A DNA stretch of 64,000 nucleotides from Nocardioides sp. JQ2195. Its GTDB lineage: Bacteria > Actinomycetota > Actinomycetes > Propionibacteriales > Nocardioidaceae. Position 1 is the first letter of the stretch. Each line of letters starts with the position of its first letter. The stretch lies in the NCBI RefSeq assembly GCF_012272695.1, contig NZ_CP050902.1, forward strand, positions 3,472,001 to 3,536,000, read 5' to 3'. Positions 42,057 through 51,200 of this stretch are shown piece by piece. The notes below the pieces were generated by a model that saw nothing but the letters and a program-made list of their open reading frames with translations, was not told the origin of the DNA and made no database searches. The translations under genes were made by a program, and so were the position numbers.

Positions 42057-43321
42057 CAGTGCTCCATCGAGCTGGTGAAGATGGCGGCCAGGTCGTCAGC
42101 CGTGGCCTCACGGGGAGCCGTGGCGAGCAGGCGCTGCTGCTTGAGGGTGCCGTCGACCAGGTCCTCCACGTCGGCGTTGCCGTAGCCGACCTCGGCGAGG
42201 CCGTTCGGCAGGCCGATGTCGCGCATCAGGGTGTTGAGGACGGTGGGGAGGGTGTCGGGACCGGCCGACGTGTCGGCGGCCGGGTCGAGCAGGCGCGCGG
42301 CGGCGAGGTGACGCTCCGGCGAGGCCTCGAAGGTGAACCGGAAGGCCTCGGGGGCGGTGAGCGCGACCGCCATGCCGTGGGGCACCATCGCCTCGTCCTG
42401 CGGATATCCCTCCGGCCGGAAGTCACGCACCCGGCCCGCGATCGGGTAGGCGTTGGCGTGCGGGATGTGCACCCCGGCGTTGCCGAACCCCATGCCGGCA
42501 AACGTCGCAGCCAACGCCATCTGCTCCCGCGCGACGACGTCGTCCCCGTGGTGCACGGCAGTGCGGAACGCTCCGGCCAGCAGTGACAGCGCCTTCTCCG
42601 ACCACACGTCCGCGATCGGGTTGGCCCCGCAGTAGGGGACGCGCTCGGCGGCCTGCTTGGCCGGGAAGTCGGCGTACCAGCGGGCGGTCCAGCTCTCCAG
42701 GGCGTGGCACAGGATGTCCATGCCGGCGGCGGCGGTGACCATCGGCGGTTGGGTGAGGGTGAGGGCGGGGTCGATGACCGCCATCGTGGGACGCAGCCGC
42801 GGATGGCTGATCCCTGTCTTGACCTTGAGGGAGAGCACGTCGAGGACGCAGATCGTGGTGCTCTCACTGCCGGTGCCGGTGGTCGTCGGCACCGCGATCA
42901 GTGGCTTGAGCGGGTGGGCCGGCGACAGGGCCCGGCCGACCGGGGCGTTGATGTAGTCCATCAGCTCGCCGTCGTTGCTGCCGAGCAGGTTGACTGCCTT
43001 GGCGGTGTCGATGGCGGAGCCACCGCCCACCGCGACGTAGGCGTCGAACGGGCCCTCCGACCGGCCGAACTCCACCGCGCCGGCCAGGCTCTCGTCGGTC
43101 GGCTCGACGTGGGCGTCCTCGAAGACGACCACCTCGATGCCGGCCGCGGCGATCTGCTCGGCGATGCGGGCCGGGTGACCGGTGGCGGCGACGCCCGGGT
43201 CGGTGACCAGCAGCACCCGGTGGGCGTCGTACTGCTCGAGGTCATGACCGATCTCTGTGGAGGACCCGCTGCCGAACTTCAGCGCGGGCGCTCCGTAGGT
43301 GAAGACTGTCTCAGCCACCAT
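42053..43321 (-). CDS. Hydroxyacid-oxoacid transhydrogenase (iron-containing alcohol dehydrogenase family)
   Basis: The 422-residue protein is a type III iron-dependent alcohol dehydrogenase close to human ADHFE1. It has the NAD site GGGSAIDTAKAVNLL, PTTTGTGSE, and metal ligands in HALESW, HIPHANAYP and HGMAVAL. Transhydrogenases of this family convert 4-hydroxybutyrate and 2-oxoglutarate to succinic semialdehyde and D-2-hydroxyglutarate. The next gene but one is a candidate D-2-hydroxyglutarate dehydrogenase, which would close the cycle. The ATG at 43321 is 13 bases after the Nudix stop, so it is in the same transcript. Confidence 0.85.
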   Translation of the reverse strand: MVAETVFTYGAPALKFGSGSSTEIGHDLEQYDAHRVLLVTDPGVAATGHPARIAEQIAAAGIEVVVFEDAHVEPTDESLAGAVEFGRSEGPFDAYVAVGGGSAIDTAKAVNLLGSNDGELMDYINAPVGRALSPAHPLKPLIAVPTTTGTGSESTTICVLDVLSLKVKTGISHPRLRPTMAVIDPALTLTQPPMVTAAAGMDILCHALESWTARWYADFPAKQAAERVPYCGANPIADVWSEKALSLLAGAFRTAVHHGDDVVAREQMALAATFAGMGFGNAGVHIPHANAYPIAGRVRDFRPEGYPQDEAMVPHGMAVALTAPEAFRFTFEASPERHLAAARLLDPAADTSAGPDTLPTVLNTLMRDIGLPNGLAEVGYGNADVEDLVDGTLKQQRLLATAPREATADDLAAIFTSSMEHW

Positions 43322-43334
43322 GCCAATCCAACGA

Positions 43335-44207
43335 TCAGAGGGCGAGGGCGTGACGCACGACCTCGAGGACCTCCACCCTGCCAGACTCGACATCGCCGAC
43401 CGGGACCCACGCCACGGCGTCGGTGGTCCCGTCGACCTCGACCACCCGGGGCTCTGCCTCGTCGGTGACCACGGCGTCGAAGATGAGGTGCACGCCGTGG
43501 AAGTCCTCGTGCCTCCCGCTGGGCGCCGTCCCCGCGAACTGCACGTCGTGCACGTCGCGCAGGGCGCCGACCTCGCACTCCACCCCGCACTCCTCGCGGA
43601 TCTCCCTGACCAGCGCGTCGGCCGGCCGCTCGCCGTGGTCCACGCCGCCCCCGGGCAGGGTCCAGGCACCCGTGTGGAAGGCCCGCTCGGAGAGCCGGGT
43701 CAGCAGCACGGCTCCACCGCGCCGGATCAGGCCGTACGCCGCCACTCGCTGCACTGCGAAGGGCCGGTGCTCGTCGAGCGCCTCGTGGACCAGGCTGGTG
43801 ACCGGGGTGGCTCCGCTGGCGACGTCGGCGAGCGGCACCCACTTCGCCTCGATCGTGGAACCGTCCACCTCCACCACGTGTGGCTCGGGCGCATCGACGG
43901 GGACCCAGCCCTCGAAGACGATGCGCAGCGCGTGGTAGTCGGCACGCTGCTCGTTGTGCGTGGCCCTGGGGTTGTGCAACGAGTAGACCCGTGCCTGCTC
44001 GGAGACCACGGCCGCCAGGCCGGTCTCCTCGTGGATCTCCCGGATCACCGCCTGCCGCGGGTCCTCGCCGTGGTCCAGGCCGCCGCCGGGCAGGGTCCAC
44101 AGCGGCGTCCGCGAGACCCGTGGGGCCAGTCGGGACAGCAGGATGCGGTCGCCCCGGATGATCACGGCGTACGCCGCGACCCGCTGCCGTTTCGGAAGTC
44201 GACCCAT
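43335..44207 (-). CDS. Double Nudix hydrolase (tandem duplicated domains)
   Basis: The 290-residue protein contains two complete Nudix domains of about 140 residues each, both with the full Nudix box: GLDHGEDPRQAVIREIHEETGL in the first half (two words joined at residue 44-65) and GGVDHGERPADALVREIREECGV in the second. Both halves also share the VEVDGxT...WVPxxDV ending. Both sites appear active. The substrate, likely a nucleoside diphosphate derivative, is unknown. TAGACT sits 8 bases before the ATG, fitting a leaderless start. Confidence 0.92.
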   Translation of the reverse strand: MGRLPKRQRVAAYAVIIRGDRILLSRLAPRVSRTPLWTLPGGGLDHGEDPRQAVIREIHEETGLAAVVSEQARVYSLHNPRATHNEQRADYHALRIVFEGWVPVDAPEPHVVEVDGSTIEAKWVPLADVASGATPVTSLVHEALDEHRPFAVQRVAAYGLIRRGGAVLLTRLSERAFHTGAWTLPGGGVDHGERPADALVREIREECGVECEVGALRDVHDVQFAGTAPSGRHEDFHGVHLIFDAVVTDEAEPRVVEVDGTTDAVAWVPVGDVESGRVEVLEVVRHALAL

Positions 44208-44250
44208 GTGACCGGAGTCTATGCCTGCGCCCGAGTGTGACGGACTCGAC

Positions 44251-44278
44251 TTGCCTCAGCACGCTCGGTCGATACGGT
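44251..44278 (+). promoter_or_regulatory. Promoter for the tandem acyltransferase genes
   Basis: TTGCCT (44251-44256), a 16-base spacer and TACGGT (44273-44278) with 7 bases to the ATG at 44286 give a leaderless sigma-70-like promoter. Confidence 0.6.
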
Positions 44279-44285
44279 GGATCGA

Positions 44286-45365
44286 ATGCGTCGCGATCCC
44301 TGGCTCGACAATGTGAAGCTGACGCTGGTCACGCTGGTGGTGATCGGGCACTCGCTCGGCCTCCTCGGGGCCAGCGTCCTGGACCTCCAGATCTACGACT
44401 TCATCTACTTCTGGCACATCCCCGCCTTCGTGCTGATCAGCGGACACCTCTCGAAGGGCTTCGAGTGGGACCGGCGCCACTTCTCCTCGCTGTTCACCAC
44501 GATCGCGCTGCCCTACCTGATCTTCGAGCCCGCCCTCTACTACTTCCGTCGCGAGATCGACCAGCCCGAGGACGGTCCGTTGTGGCTCGAGCCGCACTGG
44601 GCGATGTGGTACCTGTGTGTGCTGTTCTTCTGGCGGCTGGCCACTCCCCTGCTCAGGAAGCACTGGGTCTTCGTGCCGATCGCGGTCGTGGTCTCGCTGC
44701 TGGGTGGCCTGACCGACGAGCTGGTCTTCTGCCTGCCCCGGATCCTGGGGCTGCTGCCGTTCTTCGTCCTCGGCCTCCACCTCGACCACTCCCACCTGCG
44801 GCGCCTGACCACCTGGTGGGTCAAGCCGTTCGCGGTCGCCGCGCTGGTCTGGATCTTCCAGCTCAGCGCGAGCCTCGACAGCTGGGGACGCTCCGCCTTC
44901 CTCTGGTACGACCAGGGCTACGGGGCGCTCGGCTACACCACCGGCGACGCCATGGCGGTGCGGGCCGCGGTGATGGCCGTCGGCCTGCTCGGCACCGCCA
45001 GCGTGCTGGCACTCGTGCCACGCAGGGCCTCCGTCTTCAGCACCATGGGATCGGCCACCCTGGTGGTCTACCTCTTCCACGGCTTCTTCGTCCGGTACGC
45101 CGACCACGCCGGTTGGCTCGAGCGCTGGCACGACCGCCAGTGGCTGCCCCTGGTCGTGGTCACCCTCGCCGCGATCGCGCTCTCCCTCGTGCTGGCCTCT
45201 CCCCCGGTGGCCAGGGTGCTCACCTGGTTCGTCGATCCGGTGGGTTCGGTGCGTCGTCTACGGTTGTCCGGTGGCACGCGATCCCTGGCTCGACAACGTG
45301 AAGATGACACTGGTGACCGTGGTCGTGATCGGCCACGCGCTGGTGCTGGTGCTGGCCAACGGTGA
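44286..45365 (+). CDS. Membrane acyltransferase, acyltransferase_3 / fucose-4-O-acetylase-like, copy 1
   Basis: The 359-residue protein has about ten membrane helices and begins MRRDPWLDNVKLTLVTLVVIGH, the classic acyltransferase_3 start with a conserved catalytic His in the first helix. It likely acetylates a sugar or envelope glycan. It is about half identical to the next gene by eye. The last 31 residues (from about LSGGTRSLARQ) run out of frame through the start of the next gene and are basic and unlike copy 2, so the original stop seems lost by a frameshift or the tail is an overlap artefact. The ATG at 44286 is used because the -10 box is 7 bases before it. Confidence 0.85.
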   Translation: MRRDPWLDNVKLTLVTLVVIGHSLGLLGASVLDLQIYDFIYFWHIPAFVLISGHLSKGFEWDRRHFSSLFTTIALPYLIFEPALYYFRREIDQPEDGPLWLEPHWAMWYLCVLFFWRLATPLLRKHWVFVPIAVVVSLLGGLTDELVFCLPRILGLLPFFVLGLHLDHSHLRRLTTWWVKPFAVAALVWIFQLSASLDSWGRSAFLWYDQGYGALGYTTGDAMAVRAAVMAVGLLGTASVLALVPRRASVFSTMGSATLVVYLFHGFFVRYADHAGWLERWHDRQWLPLVVVTLAAIALSLVLASPPVARVLTWFVDPVGSVRRLRLSGGTRSLARQREDDTGDRGRDRPRAGAGAGQR

Positions 45366-46311
45366 CAACGAGCAGATCTACAACTTCATCTACACCTGGC
45401 ACATCCCGGCGTTCGTGCTGGTCACCGGCTACTTCTCCCGACGCTTCACGTGGAGCCGCACGAAGCTCTGGTCACTCTTCTGCACGATCGCGGTGCCCTA
45501 CCTGCTCTTCGAGTGGGCGATGCTCACCTTTCGCGAGTACCTCGACGATCCCACCATCGAGAGCGGCCCGATCTGGCTCGATCCGCACTGGCCGATGTGG
45601 TACCTCTCCGCGACCTTCCTGTGGCGACTGGCCACTCCGATCCTCGTCAGGCACTGGTCCGCGCTGCCCTTGAGCGTGGTGGCCAGCCTGTTGATGGGCA
45701 CCCTGCACGCCGAGTGGACGACGTACCTCGACCTGCAGCGCACCGTGGGTTTCCTGCCGTTCTTCGTGCTCGGCCTGCACCTGCGGCCCGCACACCTCGC
45801 CCGGTTGAGGAGCCGGGTCGCCCCGGTGGTGGGTCTGGTCGTCCTGCTGGGCATCTTCGTGCTCGCCGGGCACGCCGACGACTGGCTGACCTCCGACGGC
45901 GCCTGGCCGCCGCGGTGGCTGTGGTACTCGATTCCCTACGACAGCTTCGGGGTCAGCGCGACCGACGGGATGTGGATCCGCTTCCGGGTGATGATGCTCG
46001 GCGCCGTGGGTGTGGCGGCGGTCCTCGCGGTCATCCCCCGCCGGCAGGGCTGGTTCTCCGAGATGGGTGCCGCGACGCTGGTGGTCTATCTCTTCCACGG
46101 CTTCTTCGTGCGCTGGACCCGCTCCACCGACTACGCGCTCTGGTCAGCCGACCACACGCCGTACGCCCTGTGGCTGACCATCGCCGCGTCCATCGCGCTG
46201 GCCCTGTTCCTGGCGTCACCACCGGTGGTGAGGGTGCTGGGCTGGGCCGTCGACCCGATCGGCTCCGTGCAACGAGCCCGCACCCGCAGCACCCCGTCCC
46301 GGCAGTCCTGA
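45271..46311 (+). CDS. Membrane acyltransferase, acyltransferase_3 family, copy 2
   Basis: The 346-residue paralogue of the preceding gene begins MARDPWLDNVKMTLVTVVVIGH. It keeps the conserved helix-rich layout, including the GFLPFFVLGLHL and LVVYLFHGFFVRW segments shared with copy 1. It starts at a GTG, 95 bases inside the tail of copy 1, in another frame. It ends 10 bases before the convergent PlsC-like gene. Both copies are likely in one transcript, so copy 2 depends on translational coupling or internal initiation. Confidence 0.88.
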   Translation: MARDPWLDNVKMTLVTVVVIGHALVLVLANGDNEQIYNFIYTWHIPAFVLVTGYFSRRFTWSRTKLWSLFCTIAVPYLLFEWAMLTFREYLDDPTIESGPIWLDPHWPMWYLSATFLWRLATPILVRHWSALPLSVVASLLMGTLHAEWTTYLDLQRTVGFLPFFVLGLHLRPAHLARLRSRVAPVVGLVVLLGIFVLAGHADDWLTSDGAWPPRWLWYSIPYDSFGVSATDGMWIRFRVMMLGAVGVAAVLAVIPRRQGWFSEMGAATLVVYLFHGFFVRWTRSTDYALWSADHTPYALWLTIAASIALALFLASPPVVRVLGWAVDPIGSVQRARTRSTPSRQS

Positions 46312-46321
46312 CGGTGCGGTC

Positions 46322-47110
46322 CTAGCCGGCCGACGGACCCCAGGTCGGCCGGACGGCGCTGCGCGGCACGTCGTCCAGGGCGGCCGCCTCCGCGAGGTCC
46401 GGCGCGTGCCCGCCGAGGTGAGCGGGGTACCACGGCGCGTACTCCCCCGGCCGCGGCCGATGGTGCGGGAGCTGCTGCAGCTCCTCCAGCATCTGGGAGA
46501 GCACGCCACCGAGGTGGGCGGTGCACTCGGTCAGGTCGTCTCCCGGCGCCACGCGCAACGGGGCACCGAAGGAGACGTCCACCCGGCGTCCACGCCTCCA
46601 CTCGGGCGGAGGTTCCCGGCCGTCCACCGGTCGACCGACCGAATAGATCCGCTGCGAGCCCCACAGCGCCACCGGGACCACCGGGGCACCCGTCTCCCGC
46701 GCCAGGGACGCCACGCCCCGCATCAGCGGCCGGACCGTGTAGGAGTAGGAGATCCCTGCCTCCGGGAACGCGCAGACCGCCTCACCCCGCGCCAGCAACC
46801 CCCGCGCCCTGAGGTAGGCACCGGCCGGTGCCTGCCGGTCCACCGGGACGTGTTGCATCCTGTCCATGAACCACGCCGCCCAGGCCTTGTCCCAGACGTC
46901 GTGGCGGGTCATGAAGCGAACGAAGGGACGCCGCTCCAGGGCGCCCTTCTGCACGAACACGAAGTCGGGGTAGGAGACGTGCGTGCAGGCCAGCAGCACC
47001 GGTCCGGCGACCGGGACGTGGTCGGCACCCCGGGTCTCCACACGCACGTCGAGCGCCCTCAGCAACCCGTTGCCGATCCGGTTGACCGCGGCGTGGATGC
47101 GGTCGCTCAT
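46322..47110 (-). CDS. PlsC-like lysophospholipid acyltransferase
   Basis: The 262-residue protein has the acyltransferase HX4D motif (CTHVSYPD), the FPEAGIS substrate motif (in place of FPEGT) and the VPVALWGSQRIYSVG block, as in 1-acylglycerol-3-phosphate acyltransferases. It probably acylates lysophosphatidic acid. The ATG at 47110 is preceded by TAGGAT at 7 bases. It lies downstream of the rpoC terminator and is convergent with acyltransferase copy 2. Confidence 0.9.
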   Translation of the reverse strand: MSDRIHAAVNRIGNGLLRALDVRVETRGADHVPVAGPVLLACTHVSYPDFVFVQKGALERRPFVRFMTRHDVWDKAWAAWFMDRMQHVPVDRQAPAGAYLRARGLLARGEAVCAFPEAGISYSYTVRPLMRGVASLARETGAPVVPVALWGSQRIYSVGRPVDGREPPPEWRRGRRVDVSFGAPLRVAPGDDLTECTAHLGGVLSQMLEELQQLPHHRPRPGEYAPWYPAHLGGHAPDLAEAAALDDVPRSAVRPTWGPSAG

Positions 47111-47123
47111 GGCGGGGATCCTA
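47111..47123 (-). promoter_or_regulatory. Leaderless-type -10 box for the PlsC-like gene
   Basis: TAGGAT (minus strand, 47118-47123) sits 7 bases before the ATG at 47110. Confidence 0.45.
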
Positions 47124-47206
47124 CTGGTTCATCCCCCGATCATCTCGGTGACGGTGCTCGAGCTGTTGCCGGTGCACCCGGCCGTGTGAGCCCCACCCCC
47201 GGGCAG

Positions 47207-47245
47207 GACGAAGGGCCCCAGCCGGGTCGGCTGGGGCCCTTCGTC
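47207..47245 (-). terminator. Terminator of the rpoB-rpoC operon
   Basis: A perfect 17-bp stem (47207-47223 with 47229-47245) with a 5-base loop lies about 50 bases downstream of the rpoC stop. It ends the rpoBC transcript. The flanks have no long T run. Confidence 0.9.
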
Positions 47246-47293
47246 GGTGACTACGTCAGATCAGTTCTGGAAGGAACCTGATCTCGATGCGGC

Positions 47294-50200
47294 TCAGTTC
47301 TGGTAGGAACCGAAGTCGAAGTCGTCGAGCGCAACGGCCTGGCCGCCGGTCCCGCCGAACTCGTAGTCGTAGGTGTCGTAACCGGAGACGGAGTACGCCG
47401 CAGCGCGGGCCTCCTCGGTCGGCTCCACCCGGATGTTGCGGTAGCGCTCCAAGCCGGTGCCGGCCGGGATCAGCTTTCCGATGATCACGTTCTCCTTCAG
47501 GCCACGCAGGCTGTCGGAGCGACCGTTGATCGCGGCGTCGGTGAGCACTCGGGTGGTCTCCTGGAAGGAGGCCGCCGAGAGCCACGACTCCGTGGCCAGC
47601 GAGGCCTTGGTGATGCCCATCAGCTCCGGACGACCCGACGCCGGCTTGCCACCCTCGGAGAGAACGCGACGGTTCTCCTCCTCGAAGCGGACCCGGTCGA
47701 CCAGGTCGGACGGGAGCAGGTTGGTGTCACCGGACTCGAGCACCGTGATCCGGCGCAGCATCTGCCGCACGATGATCTCGATGTGCTTGTCGTGGATCGA
47801 CACACCCTGGCTGCGGTAGACGTTCTGCACCTCGTCGACCAGGTGCTGCTGGGCGCGACGGACACCCAGGATGCGCAGGACCTCCTTGGGGTCCTCCGTT
47901 CCCTGCGTGAAGCGGTCGCCCACCTCGACGTGGTCACCGTCGGTGACCAGCAGGCGCGAGCGACGGCTGACGGGGTACTCGACGACCTCGGAACCGTCGT
48001 CGGGGGTGACCACGATCTTGCGGGCCTTGTCGCCGTCCTCGATCTCGATGCGACCGGCGACCTCGGAGATCGGGGCCAGACCCTTGGGGGTCCGGGCCTC
48101 GAACAGCTCGACGACGCGGGGCAGACCCTGCGTGATGTCGTCGGCCGAGGCCACACCACCGGTGTGGAAGGTACGCATCGTGAGCTGCGTGCCGGGCTCA
48201 CCGATGGACTGGGCGGCGATGATGCCGACCGCCTCACCGATGTCGACCAGCTTGCCGGTGGCCAGCGAACGGCCGTAGCACTTGGCGCAGGTTCCGGTGC
48301 GGGCGTCGCAGGTCAGCACGGAGCGGACCTTGACCTCCACGATCCCGGCAGCCACGAGCTCCGCGATCTTCACGTCGCCGAGGTCTTCACCGGCAGCGGC
48401 GAGGACGTCGCCGGTCTCCGGGTGGGTGACCTCGACGGCGGCAGTGCGGGCGTACGCCGCGGTCTCGGCGTTCTCGTGCTTGATGACCTTGCCGTCGGGC
48501 AGCACCTCGCCGATGACCTTGGGCAGACCACGCTCGGTGCCGCAGTCGTCCTCACGAATGATGACGTCCTGCGAGACGTCCACCAGACGACGGGTCAGGT
48601 AGCCCGAGTCAGCGGTCCGCAGCGCGGTGTCGGCCAGACCCTTGCGGGCACCGTGGGTGGAGATGAAGTACTCCAGGACCGAGAGGCCCTCACGGAAGTT
48701 GGCCTTGATCGGCCGGGCGATGATGTCGCCCTTCGGGTTGGCCACCAGGCCACGCATGGCGGCAACCTGACGGATCTGCATCATGTTTCCGGAGGCGCCC
48801 GAGTCGACCATCATGTAGATCGGGTTGGACCGGTCGAAGTTCTTCTCCATCGCCTTGGCGACTTCGTTGGAGGCCTGGGTCCAGATCTCGATGAGCTCCT
48901 GACGGCGCTCGTCGTCGGTGACCAGGCCACGCTCGAACTGCTGCTGGACCTTCGCCGCCTGGGCCTCGTACTTGCCGAGGATCTCGACCTTGTCGGCAGG
49001 CGTGGTGACGTCGTCGATGGAGACCGTCACACCGGACCGGGTGGCCCAGTGGAAACCGGTGTCCTTCAGGGCGTCCAGGGACGCCGCGACCTCGACCTTG
49101 GTGTAGCGCTCGGCCAGGTCGTTGACGATCGCGCCGAGCTGCTTCTTGCCCACCTCGTAGTTGACGTAGGCGTAGTCGGCCGGCAGGGCGTCGTTGAAGA
49201 TCGAGCGGCCCAGCGTGGTCTCCACGGACTCGTCGCCGATGCGCAGGGTGATCCTGCTCTGCAGCGAGATCTCCTTGCGGTCGAACGCCATGATGGCCTC
49301 GGCCTGCGAGGAGAAGGTGCGCCCCTCGCCCGGGCCCTCGCGGTCGGTGGTCAGGAAGAACAGACCGATGATCATGTCCTGGGTGGGCATGGTCACGGGG
49401 CGACCGTCGGAGGGCTTGAGGATGTTGTTCGTCGACAGCATCAGGATCCGCGCCTCGGCCTGGGCCTCGGCGGACAGCGGCAGGTGCACCGCCATCTGGT
49501 CACCGTCGAAGTCGGCGTTGAAGGCCGAGCAGACGAGCGGGTGGATCTGGATGGCCTTGCCCTCGATCAGCTGGGGCTCGAAGGCCTGGATGCCGAGGCG
49601 GTGCAGCGTGGGTGCACGGTTGAGCAGCACCGGGTGCTCGGTGATGACCTCTTCGAGGACGTCCCACACGACCGGACGCGAGCGCTCCACCATCCGCTTG
49701 GCGGACTTGATGTTCTGCGCGTGCGACAGGTCGACCAGACGCTTCATCACGAACGGCTTGAAGAGCTCCAGCGCCATCTGCTTGGGCAGGCCGCACTGGT
49801 GCAGCTTCAGCTGCGGACCGGACACGATGACCGAGCGACCCGAGTAGTCGACGCGCTTTCCGAGCAGGTTCTGGCGGAAGCGACCCTGCTTGCCCTTGAG
49901 CATGTCGGAGAGCGACTTGAGCGGGCGGTTGCCCGGGCCGGTCACCGGACGACCACGACGGCCGTTGTCGAACAGTGAGTCGACGGCCTCCTGGAGCATC
50001 CGCTTCTCGTTGTTGACGATGATCTCCGGGGCACCGAGGTCGAGCAGGCGCTTGAGTCGGTTGTTGCGGTTGATCACGCGACGGTAGAGGTCGTTCAGGT
50101 CCGAGGTGGCGAAACGACCACCGTCGAGCTGGACCATCGGACGCAGGTCCGGCGGGATGACCGGGACGGCGTCGAGGACCATGCCGATCGGCTGGTTGCC

Positions 50201-51115
50201 GGTCTTGCGGAAGGCGTCGACGACCTTGAGGCGCTTCAGGGCGCGGACCTTCTTCTGGCCCTTGCCGGTGGCGATGGTCTCGCGGAGGTTCTCGACCTCC
50301 TCCGCGATGTCGAAGTCCTGCAGGCGCTTCTGGATCGCCGCAGCGCCCATGTGGCCCTCGAAGTACTTGCCGAACCAGGTCTTCATCTCGCGGTAGAGCA
50401 GCTCGTCGCCCATCAGGTCCTGGACCTTGAGGGACTTGAACGTGTTCCAGACCTCGTCGAGGCGGTCGATCTCGCGCTGGGCACGGTCGCGCAGCTGCTT
50501 CATCTCCCGCTCGGCACCGTCGCGCACCTTGCGGCGGGCGTCGGCCTTCGCACCCTCGGCCTCGAGCGTGGCGAGGTCCTCCTCGAGCTTCTTGCTGCGG
50601 TCCTCCAGGGAGGTGTCGCGGCGACCCTCGAGGCGCTTGCGCTCCAGGTCGACCTTGCCCTCGAGCGAGGACAGGTCGCGGTGGCGGGCGTCCTCGTCGA
50701 CGGAGGTGATCATGTAGGCAGCGAAGTAGATGACCTTCTCGAGGTCCTTCGGCGCCAGGTCGAGCAGGTAGCCCAGGCGGGACGGGACACCCTTGAAGTA
50801 CCAGATGTGGGTCACGGGAGCGGCGAGCTCGATGTGGCCCATCCGCTCGCGGCGCACCTTGGAGCGGGTGACCTCGACGCCACAACGCTCACAGATGATG
50901 CCCTTGAAGCGGACGCGCTTGTACTTGCCGCAGTAGCACTCCCAGTCCCGGGTCGGGCCGAAGATCTTCTCGCAGAAGAGTCCGTCGCGCTCGGGCTTGA
51001 GGGTGCGGTAGTTGATGGTTTCCGGCTTCTTGACCTCACCGTGGCTCCATCCGCGGATGTCTTCCGCAGTGGCAAGGCCGATCTGAAGCTGGTCGAAGAA
51101 GTTCACGTCGAGCAC
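47294..51115 (-). CDS. rpoC: DNA-directed RNA polymerase subunit beta'
   Basis: The 1273-residue protein is a full-length actinobacterial beta' subunit. The zinc site in [10 protein letters not shown]...ICERCG (Cys60, 62, 75, 78) and the active-site motif NADFDGD (533-539) that holds the catalytic Mg are intact, and the second zinc-binding cluster region [13 protein letters not shown] is present. The GTG start at 51115 follows the rpoB stop by 85 bases, with a hairpin in between. Trailing residues YDYEFG...DFDFGSYQN are Asp/Tyr rich. Confidence 0.98.
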   Translation of the reverse strand: MLDVNFFDQLQIGLATAEDIRGWSHGEVKKPETINYRTLKPERDGLFCEKIFGPTRDWECYCGKYKRVRFKGIICERCGVEVTRSKVRRERMGHIELAAPVTHIWYFKGVPSRLGYLLDLAPKDLEKVIYFAAYMITSVDEDARHRDLSSLEGKVDLERKRLEGRRDTSLEDRSKKLEEDLATLEAEGAKADARRKVRDGAEREMKQLRDRAQREIDRLDEVWNTFKSLKVQDLMGDELLYREMKTWFGKYFEGHMGAAAIQKRLQDFDIAEEVENLRETIATGKGQKKVRALKRLKVVDAFRKTGNQPIGMVLDAVPVIPPDLRPMVQLDGGRFATSDLNDLYRRVINRNNRLKRLLDLGAPEIIVNNEKRMLQEAVDSLFDNGRRGRPVTGPGNRPLKSLSDMLKGKQGRFRQNLLGKRVDYSGRSVIVSGPQLKLHQCGLPKQMALELFKPFVMKRLVDLSHAQNIKSAKRMVERSRPVVWDVLEEVITEHPVLLNRAPTLHRLGIQAFEPQLIEGKAIQIHPLVCSAFNADFDGDQMAVHLPLSAEAQAEARILMLSTNNILKPSDGRPVTMPTQDMIIGLFFLTTDREGPGEGRTFSSQAEAIMAFDRKEISLQSRITLRIGDESVETTLGRSIFNDALPADYAYVNYEVGKKQLGAIVNDLAERYTKVEVAASLDALKDTGFHWATRSGVTVSIDDVTTPADKVEILGKYEAQAAKVQQQFERGLVTDDERRQELIEIWTQASNEVAKAMEKNFDRSNPIYMMVDSGASGNMMQIRQVAAMRGLVANPKGDIIARPIKANFREGLSVLEYFISTHGARKGLADTALRTADSGYLTRRLVDVSQDVIIREDDCGTERGLPKVIGEVLPDGKVIKHENAETAAYARTAAVEVTHPETGDVLAAAGEDLGDVKIAELVAAGIVEVKVRSVLTCDARTGTCAKCYGRSLATGKLVDIGEAVGIIAAQSIGEPGTQLTMRTFHTGGVASADDITQGLPRVVELFEARTPKGLAPISEVAGRIEIEDGDKARKIVVTPDDGSEVVEYPVSRRSRLLVTDGDHVEVGDRFTQGTEDPKEVLRILGVRRAQQHLVDEVQNVYRSQGVSIHDKHIEIIVRQMLRRITVLESGDTNLLPSDLVDRVRFEEENRRVLSEGGKPASGRPELMGITKASLATESWLSAASFQETTRVLTDAAINGRSDSLRGLKENVIIGKLIPAGTGLERYRNIRVEPTEEARAAAYSVSGYDTYDYEFGGTGGQAVALDDFDFGSYQN

Positions 51116-51166
51116 GATGGCTGTAGTCCTTCGTTAGTTCTGGATCAAATGCTTGGACTGAGTCGC

Positions 51167-51193
51167 CCTCCGCCCGGGATCGCCGGGCGGAGG
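51167..51193 (-). promoter_or_regulatory. Hairpin in the rpoB-rpoC gap
   Basis: An 11-bp perfect stem (51167-51177 with 51183-51193) with a 5-base loop starts 8 bases after the rpoB stop. It could slow or partly terminate polymerase, or be an RNA-processing site that sets the RpoB:RpoC ratio. Confidence 0.6.
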
Positions 51194-51200
51194 TGCTGGC

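Noticed and set aside
47783..49978. A 731-codon open frame antisense to rpoC
   Set aside because: Same reason: shadow of a highly constrained gene, no recognisable domain or ribosome site.
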